Counted from the stretch's first letter, positions 22,996-35,670 are shown. The stretch: DNA of 64,000 nt from Parapristionchus giblindavisi (GCA_943737045.1 CALSFV010000206.1:1036001-1100000), one strand, 5' to 3'. The notes: generated by a model from the sequence alone, not told the origin. Made by a program: numbers and translations.

Positions 22996-24981
22996 TTAAG
23001 CGAGATGGCCGTTAAGACTCGACCACCCCCCCCCGGACGCGAGCGCTAGCAATGAGAGCTGGGGGTCCATACTTGGGTGTTAGGAGTGTCATCGGCCCTT
23101 ATTACACAAAACAGCTGAAATTTCCTGTTTGTGCCCTCAGGCTATTAGAAAAATTAAATTAAGTGCAAAAACGTTTAAAAATCACAATTTCTCAAATTGT
23201 TGAGATAAATTCCAAATATCATTTGCGATGCGTCTAGGGTGCACAGACCTTGCTAATTCACTGTTAGCATCGTATGTGCGTTGATCAGTAAACCTCTTTT
23301 TTTACTCAAAATTTTGGTTTTTTCGGACAAATCATCCCTTGTTGTAGTTTGCTGCAAAGATTTTCGACCAGGTATTGTAGCCTAAGCAATTCTGCATCGA
23401 TTTCACTTAAAACTGGGTTCTTCACGATAGACCCAGTTCTCGAATTTTTCGTTCGAAGTTCCGTCATCGATGGTTTTCCCGAACAAATGCTGTATTTTCC
23501 AAACGATTAGTGCGGAATTGTGGCCTACTCTAAGTTTCGAGGTGAGACCAGTAATATGACACAAGAAGCCCATTACTTGGATCAATTTGAAAATTTCCAT
23601 TTTCAAGACCCGGGGGTCATGGTCTGAAAATTTCAAAATTTCTCAAGTTTGAAATGTTTTCATTTATGTGGCCTATTGTGAAGTACTAATGATGTGAATA
23701 ATATTCAGCCAATGCTCAATGGCTGATCTATCCTTTCAACCATTTTCCGAAAAATTTCATGCTGAATGCGTCAGAATTGAGCTTGATTCAGTTTCCAACT
23801 TGCTTTCTCCAACATACTGTCTAAGTACTTTGCAATGTACAAAATCAATATGAAAATCGTCGATTTTGGAAAATTCAAAAAAAATCAATTTGAGTGCCTA
23901 CTTTCACGGAAAATTTCTGAAAAATTGCATTTTTTCGACTCGAATGCTGCGACAATGAGCAAATGACAATGACAATGTGAAGTTTCATGATGAGTAAACA
24001 TAGTAGAACTGAAATCCCGGCATTCGGCTCACTTTTGAAAAAAATCGATTTCCATGACCCCGGGGTGATGGCAAAAAAAACTGAATTTTCGAAATTAAAC
24101 GATTTTCATATTGATTATGTACATTGCAAAGTGCTTAGATAGAATGTTACAGAAAGTAAGTTGGAAACTGATTCAAGCACAATTCTGACTTTTTCGCACG
24201 CATTCAACATGAAACTTTTAGGAAAATGGTTGAAAGGAGAGATCAGCCATTGAGCATTGGCTGAATATTCTTCACATTATTAGTACTTCACAATAGGCCA
24301 CATAAATGAAAACATTTCAAACTTGAGAAATTTTGAAATTTTCGACCATGACCCCGGGGTCATAAAAATCGAAATTTTCATCTTGAACAAAGTGATGGGC
24401 TTCTTGTTTCATTTTACTCGTCTCACCTCTAAATTTTGAGTAGACCACTATTCCGCACTAATCGTTTGGAAAATACAGCAAAAAAATCATGAAATAACGA
24501 TTCTGAGTCAAGTTGGAAACACTCAGACCGATTTTTTCCGACACGCGCAATCCAAGATCGATTTCCGCTTAGCAGGGTTACACGCACTAGTAGTTGTGCT
24601 CCATGGATACACTAGAGAACTTTTGCGGAATTGAAATTAAGATGCCGAGAAATCGAAAAAAAAACCGAAAATTCGTGTAAAAAAATCAGTCTAGGAATTG
24701 CTTAAAATTAATCTCAATAGTGTTTCTGTGCACATTGGGCATGTATAACACAATGCCGCAGAAATTTGAACTCTAGCTTGTTCGGTTGAAAAAATATGAT
24801 AATCGAGTTTTCAAACTTGGCGCCCACCTGGCGCGCCGCGTTCCACTGCTAGGGTCACTTTGGGTACCATTTTGTAATGTGGGCCCAAGGTACTCTACAC
24901 CCATAAAGTACAGTGGCCTGAATCAAAATTCTTGGCGAAATGTCCGAACAATGCTCGAGTCTTACAGATCCGAGCTCTTAA
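22996..24981. mobile_element. TTAA foldback element
   Basis: Left end TTAAGCGAGATGGCCGTTAA then GACTCGACC; right end, read inverted, TTAAGAGCTCGGATCTGTAA then GACTCGAGC. The inner 23,480-24,480 is a palindrome (CCAAACGATTAGTGCGGAAT; GCCAATGCTCAATGGCTGAT; ACCCCGGGGTCA blocks). The outer parts differ, so it may be a hybrid of two related elements. Relatives at 30,122 and 35,766. Confidence 0.7.
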
Positions 24982-25505
24982 TAGATGAGACCACTAACCA
25001 ATCCAGACGGTTTGTGTAGGAAACACACGCATTTCTCAATCAAAAAAATCTTGAAATGCTCATAACTTTCGAGCGCAACCTCATAGAAAGTATATCATTG
25101 AATTCCTCTCGTCGAGATCTGTCGAATGAGCTATTGAAAACCTTTGGCTCCGATTTGTGTTTAGTACCAATCAATAAATTCGATTTACAAAAATACTAAG
25201 TAAAATATCGATCGGCCAACATAGCAGATGTATTCTCCTGGTCATTCTAGGAAATTCATCTGTTGACGACTCGATACCAAAACCACATCCCGAAGAGCTA
25301 GAGAGCTCCAAAGTCGGCAGATTTCGGCGTCAAAAAAGTTTTACGACGTCTCTCGACGTTGAAAATTAAGATACGCACAAAAGCTCGTGCAACCTTCTTA
25401 GGGACCATATGGAGTACCAAAAAATGAATTAATATGTGGGGGTCAGAAAATGTGCCAACTACCCCAAGATTTTAATCGATTCCTACGCGGCATGCTTGTT
25501 ATAAC

Positions 25506-26190
25506 ACGGTTCTCCGGTAAAAGTGTAGCAAACCCTGCCACTAGGGATTTTTTTGTCGCCGATTTCGATGAAAGTCGGTCAGTGGGTGTGGCTTGGGGGT
25601 TCTGAGAAGACCTGGCTACTTTGACCAAAATTGCAAATTATCGATTTTTTTGTGATCTACCCTGAAAAAGGATCATAACTAGGATCATTTTCATCGTACG
25701 GCGAGCTGACAGATGTCATTCGAACCGAATTCTAATGCTCTAAAACTGAGAGATGCTAATTTTAGCACATCAGTTACCTAGCATACATAAAATTAATATT
25801 TATTGTGTTGAATGCAATTCTCCTCATCAAAGTTACTTTATTCTCAGGATGTTACCCTACTATCTCGTCCAGCATGGGCAAAGGGCGAAAATCAACAGTA
25901 TGTCTGCAATTATAGGTTTGTGTGCTCTACGTCTTATGTATCAGGGGTGTGCGGAATTTTTTGGTAACCCCTTTGAAAAAAATAAAGTCCGGAAATTCTG
26001 TTTTGAATTCCCGCCTTACAAGCGAATAGTCTGAGGGCACATATCCCGATCTTCACGAAACTTTGAGCGTAGACAAATTCGAACACGCTGATTTCAAAGC
26101 GGTTTAAAAAAAAACTGCACTTAATTTTTTTAAAGCGAGATAACATTTTCACTGGTTACATAACATCGTTTAACGCTGCCTTCGGTATGG
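25506..26190. other. Intergenic, no gene seen
   Basis: Short ORFs lack motifs and splice context. No strong repeat was noticed. Confidence 0.35.
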
Positions 26191-26196
26191 TATCGG

Positions 26197-26268
26197 CGGC
26201 CGGGTGGTTAAGGGCGGGGATTAGCATTGTATGGGAGGAGCATGTTCAACTCCCACCTGACGAATATC
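26197..26268 (+). other. tRNA-Ser/Leu-type relic
   Basis: GGCCGGGTGGTTAAGGGCGG matches the D-arm region of type II tRNAs (GGCCGAGTGGTTAAGG). The B box is eroded (ATGTTCAACTCCC). Confidence 0.45.
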
Positions 26269-26319
26269 TTTTGCTAGTTTTTTTTCAAAATGTTGTATTG
26301 TGGTCTTCAAAAAAATAAA

Positions 26320-26775
26320 GTGCAGGTTTTTAAAACGGATTTGATTTTTTCCATTCGACCCATGACCCCGGGGTTCATGGTTGAAAATGGCCGAAGTCGA
26401 AAAATTCATGATAGCTGGAGATCAAATACTAGTTGCCATTATATCAATAGTGTCTCAACCTTTATCTTTCTGGATACCGTAACCCGATCTACCGAAATTT
26501 AGCTACCGTACCTTACAATATTATAGCGAAAATGACGGAAAACCCCGGTTCTATTACGGTAGTTCGGGTAGTGGTATACAGAAAGATAAAAGTTGGCTCA
26601 TTGTAGATATAATGCCAACAAGTATTTGATTTCCGGCCATCATGAATTTTTCGTCTTCAGAAATTTTCAACCATGATCCCCGGGTCATGGGTTGAATGAA
26701 GAAAAAATCAGTTAGCGATTCGCGACGGTTACGGTAGCCCAATACCGTACACCCACACTGATAACAATGATACAA
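26320..26775. mobile_element. Foldback of the 'ccccggggtcatgg' family
   Basis: CATGACCCCGGGGTTCATGG with AAAAATTCATGA on the left faces its inverse near 26,640-26,700, and ACGGTAG-rich arms flank the centre. The same family forms the core of the 56,985-57,545 palindrome. Confidence 0.6.
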
Positions 26776-26777
26776 TT

Positions 26778-29640
26778 TTTGTTCCAAAAGTCTTTGCACT
26801 TTTTTATACTTCATATTTATTTCAAATAACAAACGAAGCAGATACATTCAAATGGTAACATACTGTCCACGTTTATGAACAACTCTCCTCCATCTCGTAT
26901 ACAACTGCATGGCACCGTTCTGGTTAAACTCATTAGGGAGCGAGGCAATCCAAAGGTCGATTTCCCGTTTCACATCTGTCAGACTACGGAAGGTTTTCCC
27001 TCTGCAGCAAGGCTCGAGAGATCGGAAAGCGTGGCATTCACAAGGGGACAGGTCGGGGGAATACGGCGGATGGGGAAGCCAGAAAATATCTAAATTCTTA
27101 AGTTTGATCTGCGTCTTGTTAGTGTGATGTGTCCTCGCGTTGCTCATTAAAAGTAATACTTTTCCTCACACAAAGCGGCTGAGCAGGACTTGGGTCTCGA
27201 TCTCCCCCAGTTGTTCGCAGAAGGCATCGGTGCTAACAGTCAGTCCCTAAGGTAGCAGTTCGTAATAAACAACACCAAGAGGGCAGAAGAAGAATCAGGG
27301 TGACTTTTTCTTTCCATTCGAATTGCGTTTAGGTAAGGGTTTTGCTTCCTTCGAAGCATGCAGTCATTCCATCTTCATGCCGGGTTTGTCGTACAATACC
27401 CACTCTTCATCGTGGTAGACAATGTACTTCACTCAATCAGTGGATCGAGAGTGGCCGAGATTTGAAGTAGAGATGTGGACTCGATTTTTGAGCTGTTTTG
27501 AGCATAGGACCGAGAGTGCACGGGGGACCAATTAAGGTGCCCTGGGACGAAGGGAAGACCGAAGGAGGATGCGATCGATAGTGGATCGTGGAGTACCATT
27601 TGTCTGCTCCAGGTATCACTAGCTCTGCTTCGGCTAACTTCTGTCAGTTCGAAGAACCAGGCCTTCATTTTAGCTGGTAGGACGTCATGACCTTGGTTTT
27701 TCAACCAAAGAAAGAAGGGTGTTATTGAAATGACGATACCAGGAGAAGACTGTTATACGACATAGCGGCCTTGGCTTTATTGACTGGGGTAGTTGGTGAT
27801 ACGTTTCTGTTGCAGTCCACTCCGTACGGTGCAATTCAAGAAGGACATGTCGAAGTTAGAGTAATGGTGTCATAAATAAAAATTTATATCTAGTCGAGGA
27901 AAGAGAGTTGGCAAATAAGACTTATAACATTTACTGATCAATAGGCCTTCGATATACAGTAGCGCCGGAAAGTCAGTGCCAACTTTTTGTTTTTGTTATA
28001 TTTATTGAACCAAGCGTGCTATGCGGCCGCTCTCGCGAGTTCTTATGGGAAATTTATTGAGGAATCCGGCCCTGATATTGTGGACTCATGAAAATTTCTC
28101 TTTATTGCGTAATGATGACGCAATCGAAGTCCACTTCTTTGAAAAATCATAACTCCGAGGAAATTTTTTTTCCAGCCTACCGTTCTTCTATAAGTTTGAG
28201 ATCTACGCCACGGCTACTCAGAAATTTTTTTTTAGGTTGCTGCGATTTTTTTTTTCAACCGCAGCGGCCTTGATGCAAAATGGCGGCAGCAAACTCATAT
28301 CTCAGCTCCAAGACAAGCTAGAGACTCGTACTTGGGACCAAAATGATCCTTATGATGTCCCAAATACACCGTGAAAGTTTGGTATTGATCGGACCACAAT
28401 TGCCTTCAGTACACCAAAAGTAGTTTTTTTTTGGTGTTCTTTTTGGTGTCCTAGTGATTTTTTTTTAATTGAGAAAAATACATTTTAGAACAAGAACCAC
28501 AATTTTTGAAAAAATAGCTTGGACATCAAAAAGTACTCCATAAAGTCACTTTTTCAGATAACCTCATTTTGAGGGCATACAATTATGACAGTGATTTTTC
28601 TAAAATTTCGGTTCTTGTGCTACAATGTGCCAAAACTATCATAGAATACGTCTACATACTTGGGAGAACCCATCTTGCAACCTCTCGGTGCCACATCAGT
28701 CTTTCCCGCACGCACTCACTATGCGTGCGCGCGCCCCTCCCCTCCCTCCCCTCCCCTGGACGTGCGCATCCGAAACGAGTGCATGCCCGCTTGACGTTTG
28801 CCGTGAAGATGGGAAGCAAGCTGCTTTCACCAAAGTGTGAGGATCACTTCTGGGATGGATTTGGCATATTTTAGCACAAGTACCATATTTTTAGAAAAAT
28901 CACTCTCATAATTGTAGGCCCTCAAAGTGAGGTCATCTGAAAAAGTTACTTTTTTGGTGTACTGAAGGCAATTGTGGTCCGATCAATACCAAACTTTCAC
29001 GGTGTATTTGGGACATCATAAGGATCATTTTGGTGCCAAGTACGAGTCTCTAGCTTGTCTTGGAGCTGAGATATGAGTTTGCTGCCGCCATTTTGCATCA
29101 AGGCCGCTGCGGTTGAAAAAAATCGCAGCAACCTAAAAAAATTTTTCTGAGTAGCCGAGGCGTAGATCTCAAATTTATAGAAGAACGGTAGGCTGGAAAA
29201 AAATTTTCCTCGGAGTTATGATTTTTCAAAAAAGTGGACTTCGATTGCGTCATCATTACGCAATAACGAGAAATTGTCATGAGTCCACAATATCAGGGCC
29301 GGATTCCTTGATAAATTTCCCATAAGAACTCGCGAGAGCGGCCCCATAGCACGCTTGGTTCAATAAATATAACAAAAACAAAAAGTTGGCACTGACTTTC
29401 CGGCGCTACTGTAAGAAAAATGCCACAAGCCACAAGGCATAACGATAGCTCTCGTCTGAGAAAGAGCACAGTATTCTGGTTCAAGCCATTTTGTTTCCAT
29501 AGCCAGACAAGCGAAAGACGATTGCATTTGAAAGAGTTTCTATGTTGAGCGGTCGTTTTGGCTTTCACAGCCTATAGAACATTGTGAGAGGAGTCTAAAG
29601 TACAACCATAAAAAAGTGCAAAGACTTTTGGAACACCCTA
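26778..29640 (-). mobile_element. Second mariner-type element, broken, with nested palindrome
   Basis: Ends GTTCCAAAAGTCTTTGCACT (left) and its inverse at 29,605-29,635 (right) bound the element. On the minus strand 26,848-27,147 reads PHPPYSPDLSPCECHAFRSL then EPCCRGKTF, the third catalytic region and C-terminus of a mariner transposase. The rest, to about 27,700, is a decayed transposase body. A Tc1-like palindrome (27,955-29,413) splits it. The ends differ from those at 7277, so it is another subfamily. Confidence 0.8.
27955..29413. mobile_element. Tc1-like palindromic element, CAGTAGCGCCGGAAAG ends
   Basis: TACAGTAGCGCCGGAAAGTC at the left and its exact inverse at the right, arms about 600 bp, TA at both sides. 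The loop (28,600-28,860) is GC-rich with a CCTCCCCTCCC tract. Inserted into the mariner at 26,778. Confidence 0.85.
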
Positions 29641-29742
29641 ATACATCAATCATTGTTCATAAAGTTGATCAAATCAAGTTATTTATCTATTATCTCTTCA
29701 CCCACTCGTTCTGTGCATAGCGTAGTGCTAACAAGGGAACGT

Positions 29743-30125
29743 TCCCAACTTGTCCTGGCCATATGAGACGGCAATAGCATGTATAGAATCAGTTTTCGAT
29801 GCCGATTACGAATCCGCTTTCAAACGTTGCCCAATCGAGCTGAGCTTCGAGAAAATCTATATTGAAATTCGACTAGTTGATCCGAAAATTCACATCTTAT
29901 CTACCCTATCTACTAAAACACACCAGCAGTTGTTTGGATAATTGATGTATGAGTTTATGAACTCATTAGGATGGTTTGTGTAGAAATCCACACTAATTTT
30001 CGAACCAAATAGACGAATTTAAATATCGATTTTCTCGAAGCTCAGCTCTATTGGGCAACGTTTGAAAGCGGATTCGTAATCAGCAGCGAACACTGATTCT
30101 ATGCATCGTATTGTCATCTCATTCG
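29743..30125. mobile_element. Foldback MITE, GAACGTTCCCAACTTG arm
   Basis: Left arm to about 29,870 (ATCAGTTTTCGATGCCGATT; GAGCTGAGCTTCGAGAAA) recurs inverted at 30,030-30,120. A single-arm relative is inserted at about 63,789-63,915 in the right arm of the large palindrome. Confidence 0.7.
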
Positions 30126-31743
30126 GTTTTTTTTCGATTTCTCGGCATCTTAATTTCAATTCCGCAAAAGTTCTCTAGTGTATCCATGGAGCACAACTAC
30201 TAGTGCGTGTAACCCTGCTAAGCGGAAATCGATCTTGGATTGCGCGTGTCGGAAAAAATCGGTCTGAGTGTTTCCAACTTGACTCAGAATCGTTATTTCA
30301 TGATTTTTTTGCTGTATTTTCCAAACGATTAGTGCGGAATAGTGGTCTACTCAAAATTTAGAGGTGAGACGAGTAAAATGAAACAAGAAGCCCATCACTT
30401 TGTTCAAGATGAAAATTTCGATTTTTATGACCCCGGGGTCATGGTCGAAAATTTCAAAATTTCTCAAGTTTGAAATGTTTTCATTTATGTGGCCTATTGT
30501 GAAGTACTAATAATGTGAAGAATATTCAGCCAATGCTCAATGACTGATCTCTCCTTTCAACCATTTTCCTAAAAGTTTCATGTTGAATGCGTGCGAAAAA
30601 GTCAGAATTGTGCTTGAATCAGTTTCCAACTTACTTTCTGTAACATTCTATCTAAGCACTTTACAATGTACATAATCAGTATGAAAATCGTTTAATTTCG
30701 AAAATTCAGTTTTTTTGCCATCACCCCGGGGTCATGGAAATCGATTTTTTCAAAAGTGAGCCGAATGCCGGGATTTCAGTTCTACTATGTTTACTCATCA
30801 TGAAACATCACATTGTCATTGTCATTTGCTCATTGTCGCGGCATTCGAGTCGAAAAAATGCAATACTTTAAAACCATTCTTTCATTACTTTAACTCTAAT
30901 TTCAGAAATTTGCCGAAAAAGTAGGCACTCAAATTGATTTTTTTTGAATTTTCGAAATTAAACGATTTTCATATTGATTATGTACATTGCAAAGTAATAT
31001 GACAGAATGTTACGGAAAGCAAGTTGGAAACTGATTCAAACACAATTCAGATTTTTCGCACGCATTCAGAACGAAAATTTTCGAAAAATGGTTGAAAGGA
31101 GAGATCAGCCATAAAATATCAAAATCAGAAAATCAGGGGTCATAAAAATCGAAATTTTCATCTTGAACCAAGTGATGGGCTTCTTGTTTCATTTTACTCG
31201 TCTCACCTCTAAATTTTGAGTAGACCACTATTCCGCACTAATCGTTTGGAAAATACAGCAAAAAATCATGAAATAACGCTTCTGAGTCAAGTTGGAAACA
31301 CTCAGACCGATTTTTTCCGACACGCGCAATTCAAGATCTATTTCCGCCTAGCAGGGTTACATGCACTAGTAGTTGGGCTACATGGATATACTAGAGAACT
31401 TTTGCGGAATTGAAAATGAGATGCAGAGAAATCGAAAAAAACCGAAAATTCGGGTCAAAAAATCAGTCTAGGAATTGCTTAAAATTAATCTCAATAGTGT
31501 TTCTGTGCAAATTGGGCATGCCTAACACAATGCCGAAGAAATTTGGACTCTAGCTTGTTCGGTTGAAAAAATATGAAAATCGAGCTTTCAAACTTGGCGC
31601 CCACCTGGCACGCAACGTTCCATTTTGTAATGTGGGCCCAAGGTACCCTACACCCATAAAGTACAGTGGCCTGAATCTAAATTCTTGGCGAAATGTCCGG
31701 AATCTGGCCGAAATGCTCGAGTCTTACAGATTCGGGCTCTTAA
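30122..31743. mobile_element. TTAA foldback, relative of 22,996, left end lost
   Basis: Palindrome 30,122-31,445 shares blocks with 23,340-24,650. The right tail to TTAA at 31,740 (inverse TTAAGAGCCCGAATCTGTAA then GACTCGAGC) matches 24,650-24,981. The left terminus is replaced by the 29,743 MITE. Confidence 0.65.
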
Positions 31744-32370
31744 ATTGTTCCGATTATACGCTGAATAAATGGGTCAATTTTGGTTCAATGGAGTAAGTTA
31801 TTCCTCACGAAAATGATGTTTTTTGTTAAATGGCAATATTTTGGCCTAATGTATATAAATATAGTAGATGAGATGAAAAGAAAAACAATGAAAAAAAAGA
31901 AAAATAACGAAAATAGCCGACTCGCGCACAATCCCGTTTGATCGGCCTGATCCGTTCAGATCCATTCACACCGCTCACGATACAACTATTTTTTTACGAT
32001 AATGATTTTTTTCAACATTTTTGGTGCGCAGAGCTCTAATTATTAGTAATCTTTTTTTTTTAAATTTTTGGCTGGGACTGAATATTTTTTCAAGATTATC
32101 AAAATTATCACACCATTATAAAAAGTGAATTGCCACCCAATTTGAATTTATTGACCGTATAAAATATGGGATGAAGGTCTCCTCCATCTAAACTACCCTA
32201 CTTGACCGTTTTGAATCTATTTTGGCATGGTGAAGGTGTGGTATAAATATACTAGAAAAATTTGTCGTGTCGATTTACCCAAGGAGGGTCAAGCACTGAA
32301 TTTTTATGGTGAGTTTGAACAATAAAGCTAGTTTGCATTAAATGCAGTGCAGGGGTCCGGTATCTGAAAA
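31744..32370. other. AT-rich stretch without recognised gene
   Basis: Contains short A- and T-runs only. No exon could be supported. Confidence 0.35.
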
Positions 32371-32692
32371 TGGTTTATGCATCGTTACATTTGCCTGACG
32401 CGCCTACGCCGTCACGTAAAAACACGTTACATTTGGAGACGGCGTCATTTTTGGAGTGTGTTGGGTCTTAAGTGGAAAACCCTGATTGTCATCATGGATA
32501 CGGTAGAAAGTTACCGTAACCATCGATCAATAATGGTTGGCTACCGTAACTTTTTAACGTACCCCTGATGACATTCAGGTTTTTCCACTTGGGACCCAAC
32601 ACACTCCAAAATTTACACCGACGCGCGCGGCGCCAAATGTAAAGTTTTTACGTGACGGCGTAGGAGCGTCAGGCAAATGTAACGATGCATTA
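32371..32692. mobile_element. Hairpin MITE, AATGCATCGTTACATTTGCC arms
   Basis: About 320 bp: TGCATCGTTACATTTGCCTG then ACGC...CCGTCACGTAAAAAC on the left, inverse on the right, with GGGTACGTTAAAAAGTTACG toward the centre. Non-coding. Confidence 0.75.
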
Positions 32693-33265
32693 GAAAATTA
32701 GTCTTGTCGGTTTACATGAAGTTACCAGAACCATCCATCAATAATGGTTGACTAGAGTAACTGTTTACAGTAATGCTGTCAGGACTCAAGATCTAACACA
32801 CTCCTACCATACCAAATTCACACTAGATTTACTTATTTCTTTACTGTATCTTTATAATTGTTCTATTTTCCTAGAATTTTATATCAATCGACATCATCGA
32901 CATCTTATAAGACATAAATGCATGTTGTAGACTAGAATAGAATAAGACAGGTTGTCGGTCAGGAAAACTCTGGAAAACCCCCCTCCTAGTCCTCTGTTAT
33001 GAAAAGTTGATCCTAAACCCAAATGGGGCACTGCCCTTACAATTAATCCAAGGATCTTGCAATTAGTGAAATTCACTTTTTGAAGGAAAATGTTGAATGA
33101 AACGAGTATTTCAGTATGTGGTGGAAATTTTTTTTCGATTAGAAAGATTTTCTCCCGAATACCGTAGTTATCGAGAAATTGTGTTTTTTCTAGACAAATA
33201 AAGATTCGATTTTTCTCGAAAAATTCGGAAAAAACTGAAAATCGGAAAACGGAAAATGCACACCC

Positions 33266-33266
<1 letters not shown>

Positions 33267-33356
<90 letters not shown>
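33267..33356. repeat. (TA)n microsatellite
   Basis: About 88 bp of uninterrupted AT dinucleotide; the poly-Tyr/Ile ORF it produces is an artefact. Confidence 0.95.
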
Positions 33357-33359
<3 letters not shown>

Positions 33360-33416
33360 GGAATATAATGGAATCATAGGAATATAGTTAAAGAAAGACT
33401 ATATTAAACATTTCAG

Positions 33417-33597
33417 CTTGTGTAACTCCGCGGATATGCGATATCATGAATTTCTCTATGTGGAATTTGGGATGTGCGTAAAATAGAAATTTTTAAGATA
33501 TTATTAAAAATAACATAAAATATTTAAGTACTCCTCATCCTGATCTCATATCGTACTATGATAATTTGATCAATTCTCTAACAACATCCAAAGAAAG
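33417..33597 (+). CDS. Two candidate exons of a small cysteine-containing protein
   Basis: Exon 33417-33477 follows ATTTCAG and reads C-V-T-P-R-I-C-D-I-M-N-F-S-M-W-N-L-G-C, ending at GTAAAA; a 51-bp intron then leads to 33529-33597 (TPHPDLISYYDNLINSLTTS). Phases match (2 then 1). Three cysteines with a G-C end resemble the small secreted proteins of the neighbouring exons at 16.4 and 35.1 kb. No signal-peptide exon was found before it. Its last phase does not fit exon 35,132 directly, so an exon is missing or they belong to different genes. Family not recognised. Confidence 0.3.
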
Positions 33598-34060
33598 GTT
33601 GGTATACATATATTTACACAAGAATCAACAAATTTCTTAAATAACAGAAAAGTTCACTACTTCCCTAGCAGTGCATTTTTCCCAAATATTCTTTTAAAAT
33701 TAAAAAAAATAAGTAAACAGGTCTGATTTGAAACTGATTTGAAAGGCATTTTTGTATCGAATAATCCATATCTGAAGATACATTCGATAAACATGCACAT
33801 CGGGGTTGCATGAACGGGAGCGATGACTACGCACCCTATTCCCACTCTTCTCTCTAACAATCGCCCGTGAGAGGCACTCTCTCCCTTCCTAACTTCGTGA
33901 TTTGACACACCACTGCCAAGTTAGCCTTATTCCCGCTAATTTGCTCTCGCCCCCCCCCCCCTTGGCTAGTCAAGAGCGGTCGACTCTCATTTTCGTCCTT
34001 CTCCAACTAGCCTGACTCGATCCTCCCAACCCGGAATTGGCCAGCCGTGGGAGCGCCGTG

Positions 34061-34173
34061 GATCAGCGGTTCCTGCTCTAATCTTCTCATAGTGTGGTAG
34101 AATAGAACTGACCGATGGAAGGTCAGTTCTATTCTACCACACTATGAGAAGATTAGAGCAGGAACCGCTGATC
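34061..34173. repeat. Perfect 53-bp hairpin
   Basis: Arms 34,061-34,113 and 34,121-34,173 are exact inverse copies (GATCAGCGGTTCCTGCTCTA at the outer end) around the 7-nt loop GATGGAA. No mismatch was found. It lies 54 bp before the 34,228 repeat. Confidence 0.95.
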
Positions 34174-34227
34174 TTTGTGAATTTCGTATGAAGGAGAAGG
34201 AGGAAGATGACTGGGCAGTCGATAAGC

Positions 34228-34340
34228 TGGATAGATGCGGGCAACTCACGAGATACGATGCGCTCCTTGGAGAACCCTAATGGCGACCCAGCTACCCCCA
34301 AAATAGCTGAATAAAGTTGTTATAATGTAAATGTTAAAAA
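34228..34340 (+). repeat. Dispersed repeat resembling a retroelement 3' end, copy 2
   Basis: Direct copy of 6218-6330 (GGATAGATGCGGGCAACTCA; AATGGCGACCCAGCTACC; AGCTGAATAAAGTTGTT). Just upstream a frame [19 protein letters not shown] is open, as a retroelement tail might be. Confidence 0.5.
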
Positions 34341-34348
34341 AATCTAAC

Positions 34349-34850
34349 AGCTTTGCAGTCAACAGTAAAAGTTTAGCCCTCATCGATCTGGTTCTGATCA
34401 TTTTTTGAACAAGCAAAATGACAATCGTTCTATGGTTTCAGGGGAAACTCGAAACGATAAAAACCGTTCAAAATGAGTTTTGTTATGGACAGTTGAATTT
34501 CTCGATAAGACGAGTCAGATAATCAATTTGAATATTGATTTTCCGTGTTATTCCTTCTATTTCGCATTTCAGTGATTCATTATCTCAAGAGGGACATTGT
34601 TCACCTCTCAGTATCCAGAGATTCTTTATATCAGATAAATTACACTTCGCATACCGTTCGTCTGATCATTGAGAGAGATTCAGCTGTCCATACCAAAACA
34701 CATTTTGAAAGGTTTTTATCGTTTCGATTTCCCCTGAAATCATAGAACGAATGTCATTTTGCTTGTTTTCATCGTCTCTGTGGAAAAAAATGATCAGTAC
34801 CGGATCGATGTGGGCTACACCTTTACTGGTGATTGCAAAGCTCTCTTATT
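34349..34850. mobile_element. Foldback MITE, AGCTTTGCAGTCA ends
   Basis: CAGCTTTGCAGTCAACAGTA left and its approximate inverse (TACTGGTGATTGCAAAGCT-like) right, with TCTATGGTTTCAGGGGAAAC and CCCCTGAAATCATAGA inside. About 500 bp. Confidence 0.65.
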
Positions 34851-35131
34851 TGCTGCGATTACGCTAACTTTGACAGTCTCTCTTCTCTCTTGCGGGAATG
34901 ACGAGAAATTCTCGCCGTAAATTCGATTACGCTTACGCAACGGCAACCCTACTGAACATTAGCTTTTTTAACGCTTGGTGGATTATACAATGTTTACTAT
35001 TAGTCTTTTTTCAGTCGTAAAATCGGGAGTTTCGTCAAATGTTGGAAGTTTAGAAATCATCACGATGTATCTTCGTTGACAGGATGTTCATCAGAGTTTT
35101 GTTCATATCAATATTATATTATTGTTTGCAG

Positions 35132-35244
35132 TAGAGGATATCACTGCAATATCTGAAAATAAAGAGGAAATCGACTGCGAATTTAATTGTTTTATTATCG
35201 AAACGGGTGAAGGAAATGGAAAGACCTGGGAAGGCGGATGCAAG
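35132..35244 (+). CDS. Exon of a cysteine-containing secreted protein, paralogous to exon 16,562
   Basis: After TTTGCAG the frame reads EDITAISENKEEIDCEFNCF and, later, G-K-T-W-E-G-G-C-K, ending in phase 0 at GTATGA. The E/D-I-x(12)-C-x(3)-C...C layout parallels exon 3 of the 16.2-kb gene (DIKNLL...NCPVNC...SSC), which also ends in phase 0. It needs one base from the previous exon, so it cannot replace that exon. It could splice to 47,279 (N-D-E-P-S-S, Y-V-C-D-V), an intron of 12 kb. Confidence 0.45.
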
Positions 35245-35342
35245 GTATGATTGTCTCATTTGCGCACATATATTCGCCTTAAAATGGAGTCAATCGAAAG
35301 TTCAGGCCCGTGCAGGAAAGGCGCACTTTTTGAAAATTGAGG

Positions 35343-35420
35343 AAATTTTGCAATAGGTTTCGAACTCGCGACAAAAGGGTAATGAGTCCGAACGTGCCAT
35401 TGCGTTATGGGATAGATGAG
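35343..35420 (-). other. tRNA-like relic, relative of 2168
   Basis: Minus strand ends GCGAGTTCGAAACCTATTGC, as in the 2168 copy. The A-box side (TCCCATAACGCAATGG) is eroded. Confidence 0.4.
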
Positions 35421-35670
35421 TGGACTCTTTGACTTCACGCATATCGCTAGGCATATGTACAAGAGAGGTGTGAAGGATTTGCATGAAGATTCTCGGGTCT
35501 CCATCTTTAACAATAAGCGTCCATGACGTCACATCCACTCACAGCACATTCTGTTCAGGGTTGGGGTTCAACATTGACGATTTTAACGGATTTAACGGTA
35601 TTCGTTCGTAAAATTTAATTTTTAAAGGAATCCGTCAAACATGTTCCGTTAAATTAGTTAAAAATAAGTG

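Larger units (their letters stand above)
16724..25505. mobile_element. Long-inverted-repeat element, copy B, filled with nested insertions
   Basis: Arms 16,724-17,245 and 25,045-25,505 match those of copies A and C (CACGCGTGTCGCGTAAGAAT; CGTCGAGAGACGTCG; GAGCTCTCTAGCTCTTCGGG). The 7.8 kb between them holds at least five other foldbacks (17,600; 18,785; 19,953; 21,061; 22,996), so most of this span arrived later. The right outer end is decayed. Confidence 0.6.

Noticed and set aside
27429..27704. 91-codon ORF as a host gene
   Set aside because: It lies inside the mariner body between its ends and is best read as decayed transposase.
33168..33377. ORF rich in Tyr-Ile repeats
   Set aside because: It is the translation of a (TA)n microsatellite and has no gene context.
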